NCBI GenBank assembly: GCA_963837445.1
Contig: CAWINK010000020.1
Location: 124,001-188,000 of the forward strand
Source: JACVRW01 sp963837445
GTDB lineage: Bacteria; Actinomycetota; Thermoleophilia; Solirubrobacterales; Thermoleophilaceae
Reading direction: 5' to 3'
DNA length: 64,000 nucleotides
This document shows positions 42,598-50,909 of the stretch, in pieces (position 1 is the first letter of the stretch; each line of letters starts with the position of its first letter). The position numbers were made by a program, and so were the translations under genes. Under the pieces are notes generated by a model. That model was not told where the DNA came from. It searched no databases and saw only the letters and a program-made list of their open reading frames with translations.

Positions 42598-42870
42598 GGG
42601 GAATGGTCTCTGCGCCGCCCGAGTGCTCGATCATGATCAATTACGTGGAGGCTTATCGCGCGCCTCGCACCTCTTGAGCGACCCCACTCCTGCCCGAGTC
42701 TCGACCGTGAATAGGGAAGCAGCACTCAAGGGCTCGCCGCCAAGGCGGCCTCCTAATGATCGGGGGCGCCCGACTTTCGCGTTAGCGGTTCGTGCGGGAC
42801 GGGTCGCCGAATGCAGCGCGTACCCAGTCGTGCTCGGGGCCGGGGTCAGGTGGCAGGTGCGCCGGCTGGG

Positions 42871-43209
42871 TCATTCCCGGGCCTTGCGTAGGAGCGCCGA
42901 GACGCGTTGCCGTGTGACACCGAAGCGGTCCGCGATCTGTTCCATCGTCATGCCCTCGGCGTATAGCGCCTGCGCCTCCGCGCGGCGCACATTCGCGCCG
43001 CTACTGTCGAGCGCCGCTGAGCTTTCGGTGAGCAGCTGGACGATGAGCGGACTGTCATCGCCGGAGACGAGCTCGGTGTACGACGCACCTTTTGAGCGCG
43101 CGCGGCGGAGCCGGGTGATGCGCTTCTTAATCAGGCTTGCACGCCTGCCGTTGTCGGCGAGGGCGTCCTCAAGCGTGGTTAGAGCGTTAAGGAATTCGTC
43201 TTCGGCCAT
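42871..43209 (-). CDS. small helix-turn-helix regulator
   Basis: 112 residues. The N-terminal half is helical and charged (EDEFLNALTTLEDALADNGR, SLIKKRITRLRRARSKGASY). The C-terminal end is a sigma-region-4-like HTH: AQALYAEGMTMEQIADRFGV followed by TRQRVSALLRKARE. ATG 43209 was chosen because the longer frame upstream is antisense to the next gene. A palindromic array (43,242-43,302) lies 33 bp upstream of this start, a natural place for auto-regulation. It is divergent from the DUF2294 gene. Confidence 0.78.
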   Translation of the reverse strand: MAEDEFLNALTTLEDALADNGRRASLIKKRITRLRRARSKGASYTELVSGDDSPLIVQLLTESSAALDSSGANVRRAEAQALYAEGMTMEQIADRFGVTRQRVSALLRKARE

Positions 43210-43241
43210 GGCTCCGTTCGGTCGCAGCGATTGAGAAGAAG

Positions 43242-43302
43242 GCAAACTGCTATTACGGCAATGGCTATTGCAGCAATGGCTATTGCGGCAATGGCTATTG
43301 CG
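43242..43302. repeat. tandem palindromic 15-bp repeats (operator or iteron-like array)
   Basis: Three perfect or near-perfect copies of GCAATGGCTATTGC(A/G) at 43,258, 43,273 and 43,288, preceded by a degenerate copy at 43,242 and followed by a partial one. Each unit is itself an inverted repeat (GCAAT-ggct-ATTGC), one and a half helix turns long. It sits in the 193-bp gap between the divergent HTH and DUF2294 genes, and is AT-richer than its surroundings. Confidence 0.8.
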
Positions 43303-43402
43303 CGCTATTGTACTGGCTGTGTTGGACCTCGCGTCGCTTACGAAGCCGTGCGGTCCACTCGGATGCGACCTTGCCCCGGCCGAGTCATAGGAAGGTGTCC
43401 GT

Positions 43403-43870
43403 ATGGCGTCTGGCAGACGACTTGCAACGAGGACAAGAAAGTCGGAGGGCGGCATCCCTGGTGGAGGCCCGACCGCCGACGGCGCGGCGTTTCCCGCGGA
43501 CAGGGAACGGCAACGCGGACCGGTGCCTGGCGCCACCGACGGCCCGGCTGCAATGGCGATCTGCAACGCCGTAGCAGGGGCGCTGAAGCAGAGCTGTGGA
43601 AAAGGTCCCACGAAGGTGAAGGCGTACAGCACGCTTGACCACGTAGCGGTCGTCGTGCAGGACATGCTCACGACACTCGAGAGAACGCTTGTCCACGACG
43701 GGCAAGAGGAACTGGTCACTGAAGCGCGACAAGTGCTCATCGGACGCGCGGCCAACGAGTGCCGCTCGACAATCGAGCAAGCGACGGGACGGCGCGTCGT
43801 CGGATTGCAGACCGAAGTCAACCCGAGCGCCGACCGCGCAATCACGCTGGTCCAACTCCAGCCGCTTTAG
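43403..43870 (+). CDS. DUF2294 domain protein
   Basis: 155 residues. The C-terminal 105 match the DUF2294 (Na-translocating decarboxylase-like) domain: AAMAICNAVAGALKQSCGKG, PTKVKAYSTLDHVAVVVQDM, LTTLERTLVHDGQEELVTEA and a final helix-strand pair with TGRRVVGLQTEVNPSADRAI. The first 50 residues are Gly/Arg/Pro-rich and weakly conserved in appearance. The family is widespread near nitrate- or cofactor-related regulators, but its function is not known. It is divergent from the HTH gene, with the palindromic array between. Confidence 0.75.
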   Translation: MASGRRLATRTRKSEGGIPGGGPTADGAAFPADRERQRGPVPGATDGPAAMAICNAVAGALKQSCGKGPTKVKAYSTLDHVAVVVQDMLTTLERTLVHDGQEELVTEARQVLIGRAANECRSTIEQATGRRVVGLQTEVNPSADRAITLVQLQPL

Positions 43871-44415
43871 AGCGGATACTTCGTCCGGGGCGCCGGGAAA
43901 CTCGGGGTGCCTGTTGGCGACCGTCAGGTTCGCGGGCGTCTTCTTGAAGAGCCGTGCTACGGCGGAGTTCGAGCCCTCCGGCATCGGTGGCATCGGCTGG
44001 CGGCGCGGCTCCCTGGCCAATCGGTTCAGCGTCCTGATCGCCACTCGCCTTAGCGACCGACGGACGCCCCGACCGTGGCCGCGCACGCGCCAGCCGCCGC
44101 AGCTCCTCCAGCGTGGCCGGATCCATGACCGGGCCGGTGCTCATCGGGGTTCGTTGGGGTCGGAAGTTTCAACGTTCCCTACAAGCCGATCCACCCCGCG
44201 GTGTGCGGTTGCGCTGGTCATGCGGTGTCGCCCCTCCCCCCGTTCGGCGGGTTTGAGTGCACCGATTCGCTTGAGCAAACGCCGCCCGGGTAACGCCGGT
44301 CGCAGGCACCGGTCGTCGAGCTTGCTGGTTGGACTCATTGGAGGACTCCCAACAGGAGCGAGGCCGGTGCCGCTGGCTTCGGCCTGTCGTTTGCCTGCCC
44401 CGGTCTGCGCCGTGT
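43871..44415. other. 545-bp stretch without a convincing gene
   Basis: Several weak frames overlap here. On the minus strand MDPATLEELRRLARARPRSG (start 44,144, or 44,126 for the inner ATG) and, in another frame near 43,930, ARLFKKTPANLTVANRHPEF have a protein-like composition. They may be pieces of one decayed gene. I recognise no family and do not call a gene. Confidence 0.4.
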
Positions 44416-44847
44416 TCAGCTAGGAATCTCGACCCTCGCCCTTGCGGTCGTCCTTTGCTCCCGCGGGGTCGTGGGCCAACTAGCTGGTCGGCGTCGGGCT
44501 CGGCCCAGTCCTCGAGCACCTGGCCCTGGCCGTCGCGGGCGAGCAGCCACGCCCTGGTGAGAATGTCCTCGGGAGAAGTGACCCAACGCGGCCGGGCGTT
44601 CTCGCTTCGCGCGAGGAGCGATCCTCACGCTGGCCTCGAGTTGCCTCCCCGAACTGCGTATGGTCAGCGCGTCCACATGCTCCTGCTCGTTGTCGCGGAT
44701 CATCTTCGCCGTCTCGGCGAGCGCCTTGTCCTCGATGACCCCTGCGTCGATCACCGCGTTGTAGAAGTCGGTCTCGAGGTGCTCGAGCGTGAGCGCGTAC
44801 TGGACGATCGCCATCGCGTTCTCGCTGTAGCGTCGGCCTAACCACAT
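44416..44847 (-). pseudogene. ferritin-like domain protein, broken
   Basis: The first 65 residues are a ferritin-like helical pair with the iron-ligand pattern: AMAIVQYALTLEHLETDFYN, AVIDAGVIEDKALAETAKMI and RDNEQEHVDALT (LExxF/Y...EQEHV). After that several small shifts scramble the frame. Further down, a different frame (44,600-44,490) reads PEDILTRAWLLARDGQGQVL, which again looks protein-like. The normal family has about 200-300 residues, so at least half is lost. A decayed gene in the accessory segment, divergent from the ECF sigma factor. Confidence 0.6.
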
Positions 44848-44885
44848 TGGTTGTCGGCCTAGTGCGCGGGTATGAGCTATCCCTG

Positions 44886-45458
44886 ATGGTTCAAGCCGCG
44901 CGAGCGCTAGTCAGCGAGAGCGACATTCGTTTGATGCGTCGCGTCCAAGGGGGCGAGGCTGTGGCGTTCGGACTCCTCTACGACCGTTACGCGACCCGCG
45001 CGTTTCGGACCGCGCTCGCCGTATGTCGCGATCCCGGGCGGGCCGAGGATGTCGTCCAAGAGTCCTTCCTGTACCTGTGGCGCAACCGGATACGCTTCCG
45101 GTCGTCAGGATCGTTCTGTGGCTGGATCCTGCTGATCGCCAGGCACCGGGCGATCGATTCGGTCCGCCGCGAGGCCACCCGCCCACCGCTCGCCGAGGCG
45201 AAAGGCGACCTAGCCGATCCAGCGCCCTCGGTACCGGCACAGGTGATCGCCACCACCGAGTCCCATGCGCTGCGCGCCTATCTTGCACGTCTACCCGAAG
45301 CCCAGGTCGAGGTGATCGTGCTGGCCTTCTTCGGCCACATGACTCACCCCGAGATTGCTGACAGGCTGTCGCTGCCCGCCGGGACCGTCAAGGGCCGCAT
45401 GCGCCTCGGGCTGGAGAAGCTGGCCCGGGAGATGGACGCCGCTGCGCAGAGCGGTTGA
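44886..45458 (+). CDS. ECF-type RNA polymerase sigma factor
   Basis: 190 residues. Region 2 spans residues 15-80 (DIRLMRRVQGGEAVAFGLLY, DRYATRAFRTALAVCRDPGR, AEDVVQESFLYLWRNRIRF) and region 4 residues 125-180 (YLARLPEAQVEVIVLAFFGH, MTHPEIADRLSLPAGTVKGR, MRLGLEKLAREM). ATG 44886 fits the family's usual start; the frame is open to a TTG at 44,847. No anti-sigma factor gene follows, since the downstream region is a fragment and a repeat. It may once have controlled genes of the island. Confidence 0.85.
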   Translation: MVQAARALVSESDIRLMRRVQGGEAVAFGLLYDRYATRAFRTALAVCRDPGRAEDVVQESFLYLWRNRIRFRSSGSFCGWILLIARHRAIDSVRREATRPPLAEAKGDLADPAPSVPAQVIATTESHALRAYLARLPEAQVEVIVLAFFGHMTHPEIADRLSLPAGTVKGRMRLGLEKLAREMDAAAQSG

Positions 45459-45495
45459 GCGTCTTCGCGGCAAGCTCGGCAACGATCGCGCGTTC

Positions 45496-45681
45496 ATGAG
45501 GTACTCGTTCACCAGGATCGAGACGGCCGTCTCGCGGCTCCAGCAGGCCGGCATCGGCTTCGGCAAGGCTGGGAAGGGACAGGGCACGTTCTACAACTTC
45601 GACCAGGTCAAGCGCCGCACGCCGAACCCGGTGGGTGTCAACACCCGCACGCCTCGCTCGACGAGAAGCGGTACTTCTTAG
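45496..45681 (+). CDS. short unidentified protein or fragment
   Basis: 61 codons from ATG 45496: RYSFTRIETAVSRLQQAGIG, FGKAGKGQGTFYNFDQVKRR, then a Thr/Arg/Pro-rich end inside the repeat. The middle looks like a real folded segment (amphipathic helix plus FxxGKxGKGQGTFYNF), and the frame is open 15 codons upstream of the ATG. It may be the tail of a gene whose front was lost. Not recognised. Confidence 0.3.
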   Translation: MRYSFTRIETAVSRLQQAGIGFGKAGKGQGTFYNFDQVKRRTPNPVGVNTRTPRSTRSGTS

Positions 45682-45880
45682 GAGGGCACCGAGCGGCGGA
45701 ACGGGAGGGCATACGAGGGTACGGGCGGCCAAGGGATCGCTGCAAGCGCGACCATTCCGGAGGGGGAGCGTGGCCGCGCTCCCCCCGGAGTGGCCGGCCG
45801 TGTGTACCCGTTTCGTACTTCTGCGAGGCCAGCTGACGCTGAGCGCGATGACCATGTCGCTCCGCGACCGCTCTGTGGCC
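45668..45880. repeat. dispersed repeat copy 3, with degenerate tRNA-Arg head
   Basis: Starts with a TACTTCTTAGGAGGG piece resembling the anticodon-stem end of tRNA-Arg. It continues with the same blocks as copies 1 and 2: GGGTACGGGCGGCCAAGG, GATCGCTGCAAGCG, CCATTCCGGA, TGTGTACCCGTTTCGTAC and GAGCGCGATGA, then CGCTCCGCGACCGCTCTG. It lies about 620 bp before the intact tRNA, in the same orientation as the other copies. Confidence 0.65.
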
Positions 45881-46098
45881 GTAAGCGATCAGATGGGGAG
45901 CGGCCCGTCGGCGTTATCGCCTGGCGCCGATTGCAGGCCACGCGAGCATAGAACGCGTCGCACCAACCATTCGGCCGGCCCGACCAGCGCGCGCACCAGC
46001 GGGTTGTGCCGACGCACGCGCTCGATGCGCAGAAGGCGCTCGTGTCCGAGTCGAGTGTCGAGGCTAAGGAAGCGGGCGCTCCCTTAGCCCGCGATGGT

Positions 46099-46490
46099 CT
46101 ATGCCCGCCCTACCGCCAGCAGCACCAGGTTCGAGAACTTGACCTTGCCGTCGTCCGAGGCCCTCCCCTCGACCGCCTCAAGGATCGCGTTCCACGCCGC
46201 ATCCGGGTTATCCCGCGCGTTCTTCTCGATCATGGCGACGAGGGCGGAACCGTGTCCTTGACCATGGCGACGAACTCGGCGGCGGACTCCCACTCGAAGC
46301 TGACATCAATCTCCTCGACCTCGACATCGGAGAAGCCACCGCCCTCGAGCAGTCCGCCAAGGGCCTCCGGCGTCGGGCGCGACAGCGGGCCGGGCGTTCC
46401 GGGCGGGGGCGGCTCGACGCCGAGAGCGCTTCGAGCAGCGATCACCTCCAGAGAGCTCCAGCAGTAGGCGCGGAACGCAAAGTCCCTGCA
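46099..46490 (-). pseudogene. SAM-dependent methyltransferase, C-terminal fragment (frameshifted)
   Basis: Without a start, the minus strand reads FRAYCWSSLEVIAARSALGV, EPPPPGTPGPLSRPTPEALG and LLEGGGFSDVEVEEIDVSFE, then WESAAEFVAMVKDTV. After one missing base at about 46,240 it continues ALVAMIEKNARDNPDAAWNA and ILEAVEGRASDDGKVKFSNL to a proper end. This is the C-terminal third of a UbiE-type class I methyltransferase; the SAM motif I part is missing. It is cut off a few bases before the tRNA-Arg 3' end, so the loss is probably linked to integration there. Confidence 0.62.
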
Positions 46491-46498
46491 ATTCCGGA

Positions 46499-46572
<74 letters not shown>

Positions 46573-46597
46573 TCGCAGGCAGACCTTAGACGTCCAG

Positions 46598-47608
46598 TTA
46601 CGAGCCGGCGCCCTTCTCAGGCTTCCGGCCGGCGATCCGCAATCGCCCCACTTTGTTCAGTGCGTCGAACCAGAACGGCGCGCCGAAGCTCAACGCCACA
46701 GCCGCCACGAGGATGCCCGCCAGCCAGCCGAGCAGGTTCTCCTTGCCCTCCCCAAAGCCAAGATCGGAGACCTCCCCGTTGTTGTCGTTCCAGCCGAGCG
46801 GCAGGTCGAACTGCTTGACGGCCTCGAGCTTGCCGCCGCGCTCCTCGAGTTCGGCCTCGAGCGTTTCGAGGTCCTTCACCTTCGCGACCTCGGTGGCCTG
46901 CTGGACGAGCGCCGCGCGAACCGGCGCATCCGTCCACAGCCGATCGGCCACGTCGATGGTGTCCGCGTTCGCGCCCGCCGCAACGGCCAGCCCGATTACG
47001 AACAGGACGAGCTGCGAGCGGCGCCGGTACCACCCGGACACGCGCTCCATCGTGTCGTCGTACCACGACTCGACCTGCTGATGGAACTTCTCGAGGTTGT
47101 ACTCCGCGTCGTCGAGCATCAGTTGGAGCTGTCGACGGACCCCGTTCGGGAGGATCGTGTTCTCGTCCTCGAGCGCCTGGCCGAGCTTGCTGGTGATGTT
47201 GGCGCCCGCCTGGTTCTGCGTGAGCGTGTCGAAGAGGGCCAGGGAGAAGGTGCGGGAGCTGAGGTACGACGGCACCGCGCGGCGCGCCGTGACGAGGTTG
47301 CGGCTGAGCTTCTCGCGGATGAAGGGGCTCTTCAGCACCTCATCGGAGAGGCTCCGATCGAGCTCATCGTTGCGGTTGGAGAACATCGTGGCGAACCCCC
47401 GCAGCCCCTGCCGGGCGCGGTCGGCATGCGCCTCGGGCTCCGCCGGGTCGCACAGCATTCGACGGATCGCTTGCTCGAGGAACTCCGCTCGCCAGGAGAA
47501 CACGGTGGCGATCAGCTCCTGGATCAGCGAGCAGACCAGGCTCAGCGCCAGGAAGATGAATGTGAGCCCGAGCGCGACATCCAGCAGCTGGCCACCGACG
47601 TCAGGCAT
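46598..47608 (-). CDS. hypothetical membrane protein with coiled-coil middle
   Basis: 336 residues. An N-terminal membrane helix (DVALGLTFIFLALSLVCSLI) is followed by a long helical soluble part (EQAIRRMLCDPAEPEAHADR, NRNDELDRSLSDEVLKSPFI, LEKFHQQVESWYDDTMERVS). A second helix (RSQLVLFVIGLAVAAGANAD) precedes a coiled-coil stretch (KVKDLETLEAELEERGGKLE). A third helix near the end (LLGWLAGILVAAVALSFGAP) is followed by FWFDALNKVGRLR. This last motif is typical of a widespread uncharacterised bacterial membrane family. Its start lies within the tail of the thiI reading frame. Confidence 0.75.
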   Translation of the reverse strand: MPDVGGQLLDVALGLTFIFLALSLVCSLIQELIATVFSWRAEFLEQAIRRMLCDPAEPEAHADRARQGLRGFATMFSNRNDELDRSLSDEVLKSPFIREKLSRNLVTARRAVPSYLSSRTFSLALFDTLTQNQAGANITSKLGQALEDENTILPNGVRRQLQLMLDDAEYNLEKFHQQVESWYDDTMERVSGWYRRRSQLVLFVIGLAVAAGANADTIDVADRLWTDAPVRAALVQQATEVAKVKDLETLEAELEERGGKLEAVKQFDLPLGWNDNNGEVSDLGFGEGKENLLGWLAGILVAAVALSFGAPFWFDALNKVGRLRIAGRKPEKGAGS

Positions 47609-48888
47609 GGTCCTGGCCTCCAGTGTTTCCGTGATGCTCGCTGCCCATGGCTCAGGCGCGATCCTAACCGCTGATCGGCGGGGTGCCTAGGCGGGCGCGA
47701 GCGCCTGCTGCGGCTCCGCTCGAGGCGCGGGTGGTAGAGCTCGGCCGACTCCACCAGGCCGTCCACCATCTCCTCGATGTCCGCCGCGCGCTCGATGCGG
47801 CGCAGGTCGTCTGTCTGGCCGCGCGTCACGGCGAGCTTCGAGGAGAAGAGCTGGCAGCAGTCCTCGTCGGGGAGGATGGAGATCTCGTAGGTGCCGAGCC
47901 GCCTCGCGATCTCCACGATCTCCGCCTTGTCGCGGTCGATCAGCGGGCGCAGCAGCGGCAGCTCCGCGGCCTCCTCCACCAGCGCGAGGTTCGGCAGCGT
48001 CTGCGACGCCACCTGTCCGAGCGAGTCGCCCGTCACGAGTGCCTCGGCGCCCTCGCGACGCCCGAGCTCGGACGCCACCTTCAGCATCAGCCGGCGCTGC
48101 GACAGCACCTGGAGCCGTCCGGCCCCCGCTGTGGCGAGCCGGCGCTGGGCAGGCCCGAACGAGACGACGAACAGGCGCGAGTCGCCCTGGAAGCGGTCGA
48201 GCCGCCCGCCGAGCGCGTAGGCCTTGTAGACCGACTCGGGACCGGTGAACGGCCGCCCGCTGAAGTGGACGAAGTCGCAGCGCAGCCCGCGCTTCATCAT
48301 CCGGTAGGCGGCCACCGGCGAGTCGAGGCCGCCCGAGAGCAGCACGAGCGCGCGCCCGCTCGAGCCCACCGGGAGCCCGCCGGCGCCGCGCAGGCGGTCG
48401 GCGGACACGAGCAGCTCCTTGGAGTCCACCTCCACGTGCGCGACGAGGTCGGGATTCGACAGGTCCACGTCGAGGCCGAGCCGAACCCGGACCGCATCGC
48501 CGATCACCCGCGAGAAATCCATCGACCGCAGCGGAAAGCGCTTGTCTCGCCGTGTCGCGCGGATCGCGAAGGTTCGACCGGGGCGGCCACGCAGAAGCGC
48601 CACCGCCGCGTCGGCGCCCACGGCAGCGTCGCGCTCGCAGCGCAACGCCGGCTGAACCACGCTCACGCCCGGGAGCGCGAGGCAGCGTTCGACGAGAGCG
48701 TCCTGGGGCACATCGCCGGTCACGATCAGCACACCGCCGCGGTGGCGCACGTCGAGCGGGCCGAGGTCGGAGGTGAGCCGGCGCAGGTTGCGCTCGAGCG
48801 CGTTCACGAACAACGGGCGGTTGCGCCCCTTCAGCGCGAGCTCGCCGAACTTGAGCAGCACGCAGCGCTCTCCGCGAACCGTCTCCAT
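47542..48888 (-). CDS. thiI: tRNA 4-thiouridine synthase ThiI (tail out of frame?)
   Basis: Transfers sulphur to U8 of tRNA and to ThiS for thiamine synthesis. The NFLD part (VLLKFGELALKGRNRPLFVN) and THUMP domain (FAIRATRRDKRFPLRSMDFS) come first. The PP-loop ATP site is LVLLSGGLDSPVAAYRMMKR (residues 182-200), followed by ALVTGDSLGQVASQTLPNLA and ILPDEDCCQLFSSKLAVTRG. No rhodanese domain is present, as in Bacillus-type ThiI. From about residue 388 the text turns to Ser/Arg/His-rich noise and overlaps the next gene by 67 bp. A sister-frame stop at 47,687 would give a normal length, so one base may be wrong near 47,735. Confidence 0.88.
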   Translation of the reverse strand: METVRGERCVLLKFGELALKGRNRPLFVNALERNLRRLTSDLGPLDVRHRGGVLIVTGDVPQDALVERCLALPGVSVVQPALRCERDAAVGADAAVALLRGRPGRTFAIRATRRDKRFPLRSMDFSRVIGDAVRVRLGLDVDLSNPDLVAHVEVDSKELLVSADRLRGAGGLPVGSSGRALVLLSGGLDSPVAAYRMMKRGLRCDFVHFSGRPFTGPESVYKAYALGGRLDRFQGDSRLFVVSFGPAQRRLATAGAGRLQVLSQRRLMLKVASELGRREGAEALVTGDSLGQVASQTLPNLALVEEAAELPLLRPLIDRDKAEIVEIARRLGTYEISILPDEDCCQLFSSKLAVTRGQTDDLRRIERAADIEEMVDGLVESAELYHPRLERSRSRRSRPPRHPADQRLGSRLSHGQRASRKHWRPGPCLTSVASCWMSRSGSHSSSWR

Positions 48889-48901
48889 TACAGGAGAAAA
48901 G

Positions 48902-49489
48902 CTACTCGTCCTCGTAGAGGGATTCGCGGGCGAGCTCCGCGCCGCGTGCGCCGAACAGCGCGACCGCCACGTAGTCGCCCGTGTAGGCGTCGAGCGAGAC
49001 GAGCGTGAAGCGGTCGTCCACGAGCGTGCACTGGTCGGTGGTGGTCGGCCCCAGCTCGGTGGTGGCCGCCACTCCGTTCGCCACGAGCGCCACGCCCCAG
49101 ACGAGCGTGATCACTCCGCGCCGCCCCTCGGTTCCGCGCCAGTGCCCGATCTCGTTGTCGGAGAGGTCGAGCGTCCAGTCCGGGTTCTCGTCGGCGGTCT
49201 CCTCCGTGAAGTCCGCGGCGGCGTCGAAGTTGGTGGCCTGGGCACCCTCGTGCTCGCGCGTGTAGGAGACGTAGCCGAACACCTCGCCGCCGCCCTCGGC
49301 CGGCGCCGTGGCGGGCACGTAGGTGCGGCCGGCCCAGGTGCGGTCCGGGAACCAGCTGATCTCACCGATGGCGGTCTCGGCTGCCGCGGCGAACTGGTCG
49401 GCGAGTGCCTCCGCCCAGCGGCCGTAGGGCAGCGGCTCCTGCGGAGCCTCGGCGGCGAACATCGGGACCTGTCTCGGAACTGGCGGCAC
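48902..49489 (-). CDS. conserved-looking protein of unknown function
   Basis: 195 residues, no signal peptide or membrane helix. It has an N-terminal helix (GRWAEALADQFAAAAETAIG) followed by strands with Trp and Tyr: ISWFPDRTWAGRTYVPATAP, GGEVFGYVSYTREHEGAQAT, NPDWTLDLSDNEIGHWRGTE and VITLVWGVALVANGVAATTE, then VDDRFTLVSLDAYTGDYVAV. The family is not recognised. It sits 12 bp after galT and 13 bp before thiI on the same strand, so it is probably co-transcribed with them. Confidence 0.65.
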   Translation of the reverse strand: MPPVPRQVPMFAAEAPQEPLPYGRWAEALADQFAAAAETAIGEISWFPDRTWAGRTYVPATAPAEGGGEVFGYVSYTREHEGAQATNFDAAADFTEETADENPDWTLDLSDNEIGHWRGTEGRRGVITLVWGVALVANGVAATTELGPTTTDQCTLVDDRFTLVSLDAYTGDYVAVALFGARGAELARESLYEDE

Positions 49490-49502
49490 GGGCGCGGGGA
49501 AG

Positions 49503-50489
49503 CTACACGTTCGCGTCGCGCAGCCGCTGGGCCGCGTCCTCCGGAGTGAGCACGTTCAGGTGCACGCCCGTGCCGATCTCGAGCCCGGCGAGCTGTGCCA
49601 GCCGCGGCATGATCTCGATGCGCCAGCAGAAGCTCGCTGCGTCGCGCGGCGCGGTGCGCACCCACATGTTCAGCGGCGGCAGCGTGCCCAACGTGGCGCG
49701 CAGGCGCCCCAGAACCTCGTGCAGCAGGCGCCCGCCGAGGGGCCCGTCGTCGGAGAAGCGCGCCACCGGGGTCCGGGGGGCGAGCATCAGGTGGAACGGC
49801 ACTCGGGCCGCGAACGGGGCAAGCGCCACGGCCTCGTCGTCGATCGCAACGACGCGCTCGCGGCGCCGGACCTCCTCCTGCACCAGGTCCTCGAGCAGGT
49901 TGCGGCCCTGGGTTCGGTCGGAATACGCGGTGAAGCGCTCGCGCTCGCGCGCCACGGCCGCCGGCACGAACGGCAGGGCGTACAGCTGCGCATGGGTGTG
50001 CGGAAGCGAGGCGCCGGCCTCCTTGCCCTCGTTCACGATCACGTGGACATAGGCGGCCGCACTGTGCACGCGCATGCGCTCGCGCCAGACGGACATCGCC
50101 GTGTCCACCTGACCGGGATCGAGCTCGGCCAGCGAGGTCACCGGGTCGGGCGCGTTGATCACGACCTCATGCGCGCCGGTCGCGGGCCTGCTGGCGAACA
50201 GGTCGGGCTCGCCGCGGCCGGATGCGAGCGGATCCGTGCCGGCACCGTCGCCCACTCCCGAGAGAGCGGGGTACAGGTTCGGCACCACCCTCACCTTCCA
50301 GTCGCCGTTCTCTCGCAGCGCGTACAGCTCGGGCGGAGTCCGGTCCTCGTGGCCGGCGGCGAACGGGTCGCTCTCCGGGTCGATCGGCTCGCGCGGGTTC
50401 ACGTCGAGGAACGCCCCTGGCCGCGAGCCACGCTCGCCGGCCACGATCACCCGGAGGCCGGTGAGCGGGTCGATGCGCAGCTCAGGCAA
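49503..50489 (-). CDS. galT: galactose-1-phosphate uridylyltransferase
   Basis: Exchanges UMP between UDP-glucose and galactose-1-phosphate in the Leloir pathway. The two HIT-like halves are clear: PELRIDPLTGLRVIVAGERG, KVRVVPNLYPAL, GAHEVVINAPDPVTSLAELD, then the active site ASLPHTHAQLYALPFVPAAV (the HxH of the catalytic loop at about residues 164-166) and VPFHLMLAPRTPVARFSDDG, ending near FCWRIEIMPRLAQLAGLEIG. The start is TTG 50489, inside the end of the upstream GNAT gene; no better start is in frame. 328 residues is a normal length. Confidence 0.88.
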   Translation of the reverse strand: MPELRIDPLTGLRVIVAGERGSRPGAFLDVNPREPIDPESDPFAAGHEDRTPPELYALRENGDWKVRVVPNLYPALSGVGDGAGTDPLASGRGEPDLFASRPATGAHEVVINAPDPVTSLAELDPGQVDTAMSVWRERMRVHSAAAYVHVIVNEGKEAGASLPHTHAQLYALPFVPAAVARERERFTAYSDRTQGRNLLEDLVQEEVRRRERVVAIDDEAVALAPFAARVPFHLMLAPRTPVARFSDDGPLGGRLLHEVLGRLRATLGTLPPLNMWVRTAPRDAASFCWRIEIMPRLAQLAGLEIGTGVHLNVLTPEDAAQRLRDANV

Positions 50490-50907
50490 GGCGCTTCTCC
50501 ATGGCCACGTGCTCGATGCCCTCCTCCACGAACGTCGGTCCGTATGGCGCGTATCCGGCGCGCTCGTAGAGCTCGCGCGCGTAGGTCTGCGCATGCAGCG
50601 AGATCGACTCCGACCCGGCATCCGAGGCGATTCGGTCGGCCTCGGCGAGGATGTCGGCCGCCACGCCGTCGCCGCGGCGGTCGCGCTCCACGGCGAGTCG
50701 GCCGAGCCGCGCCACGTGGCCGCGGAACAGCAGCCGGCACGTGCCGATCACGGTCCCGTCGTCCACCGCCACTATGTGCGTGGCCTCGGGATCGCGGCCG
50801 TCCTGATCAGCCTCGAACGACACGCCCTGCTCTCCGCAGAAGATGCGCTCCCGCAGCGCGAGCGCCGCGGTCAGCTCGGACTCCGTGCGTGCTTCGCGGA
50901 CCTCCAC
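50482..50907 (-). CDS. GNAT acetyltransferase (ElaA/YjcF-like)
   Basis: 141 residues. It reads ELTAALALRERIFCGEQGVS, FEADQDGRDPEATHIVAVDD, VIGTCRLLFRGHVARLGRLA, VERDRRGDGVAADILAEADR and LHAQTYARELYERAGYAPYG, with a closing FVEEGIEHVAMEKRLA. The REIFxxEQGVSxExDxDGxD opening and the GIPHxxM-like end are typical of YjcF/ElaA-type GNATs. GTG 50907 is the start, 3 bp before the stop of the thioredoxin gene. The stop overlaps the galT start, so the genes are coupled. Confidence 0.85.
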   Translation of the reverse strand: MEVREARTESELTAALALRERIFCGEQGVSFEADQDGRDPEATHIVAVDDGTVIGTCRLLFRGHVARLGRLAVERDRRGDGVAADILAEADRIASDAGSESISLHAQTYARELYERAGYAPYGPTFVEEGIEHVAMEKRLA

Positions 50908-50909
50908 CG

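Noticed and set aside
43242..43302. CRISPR array
   Set aside because: Units are 15 bp and directly adjacent with no spacers, and there are no cas genes in the window.
43231..43638. Plus-strand frame reading MAIAAMAIAAMAIAR across the 15-bp repeats
   Set aside because: The repeated peptide is a by-product of the palindromic DNA array, and the rest of the frame runs in the wrong frame through the DUF2294 gene.
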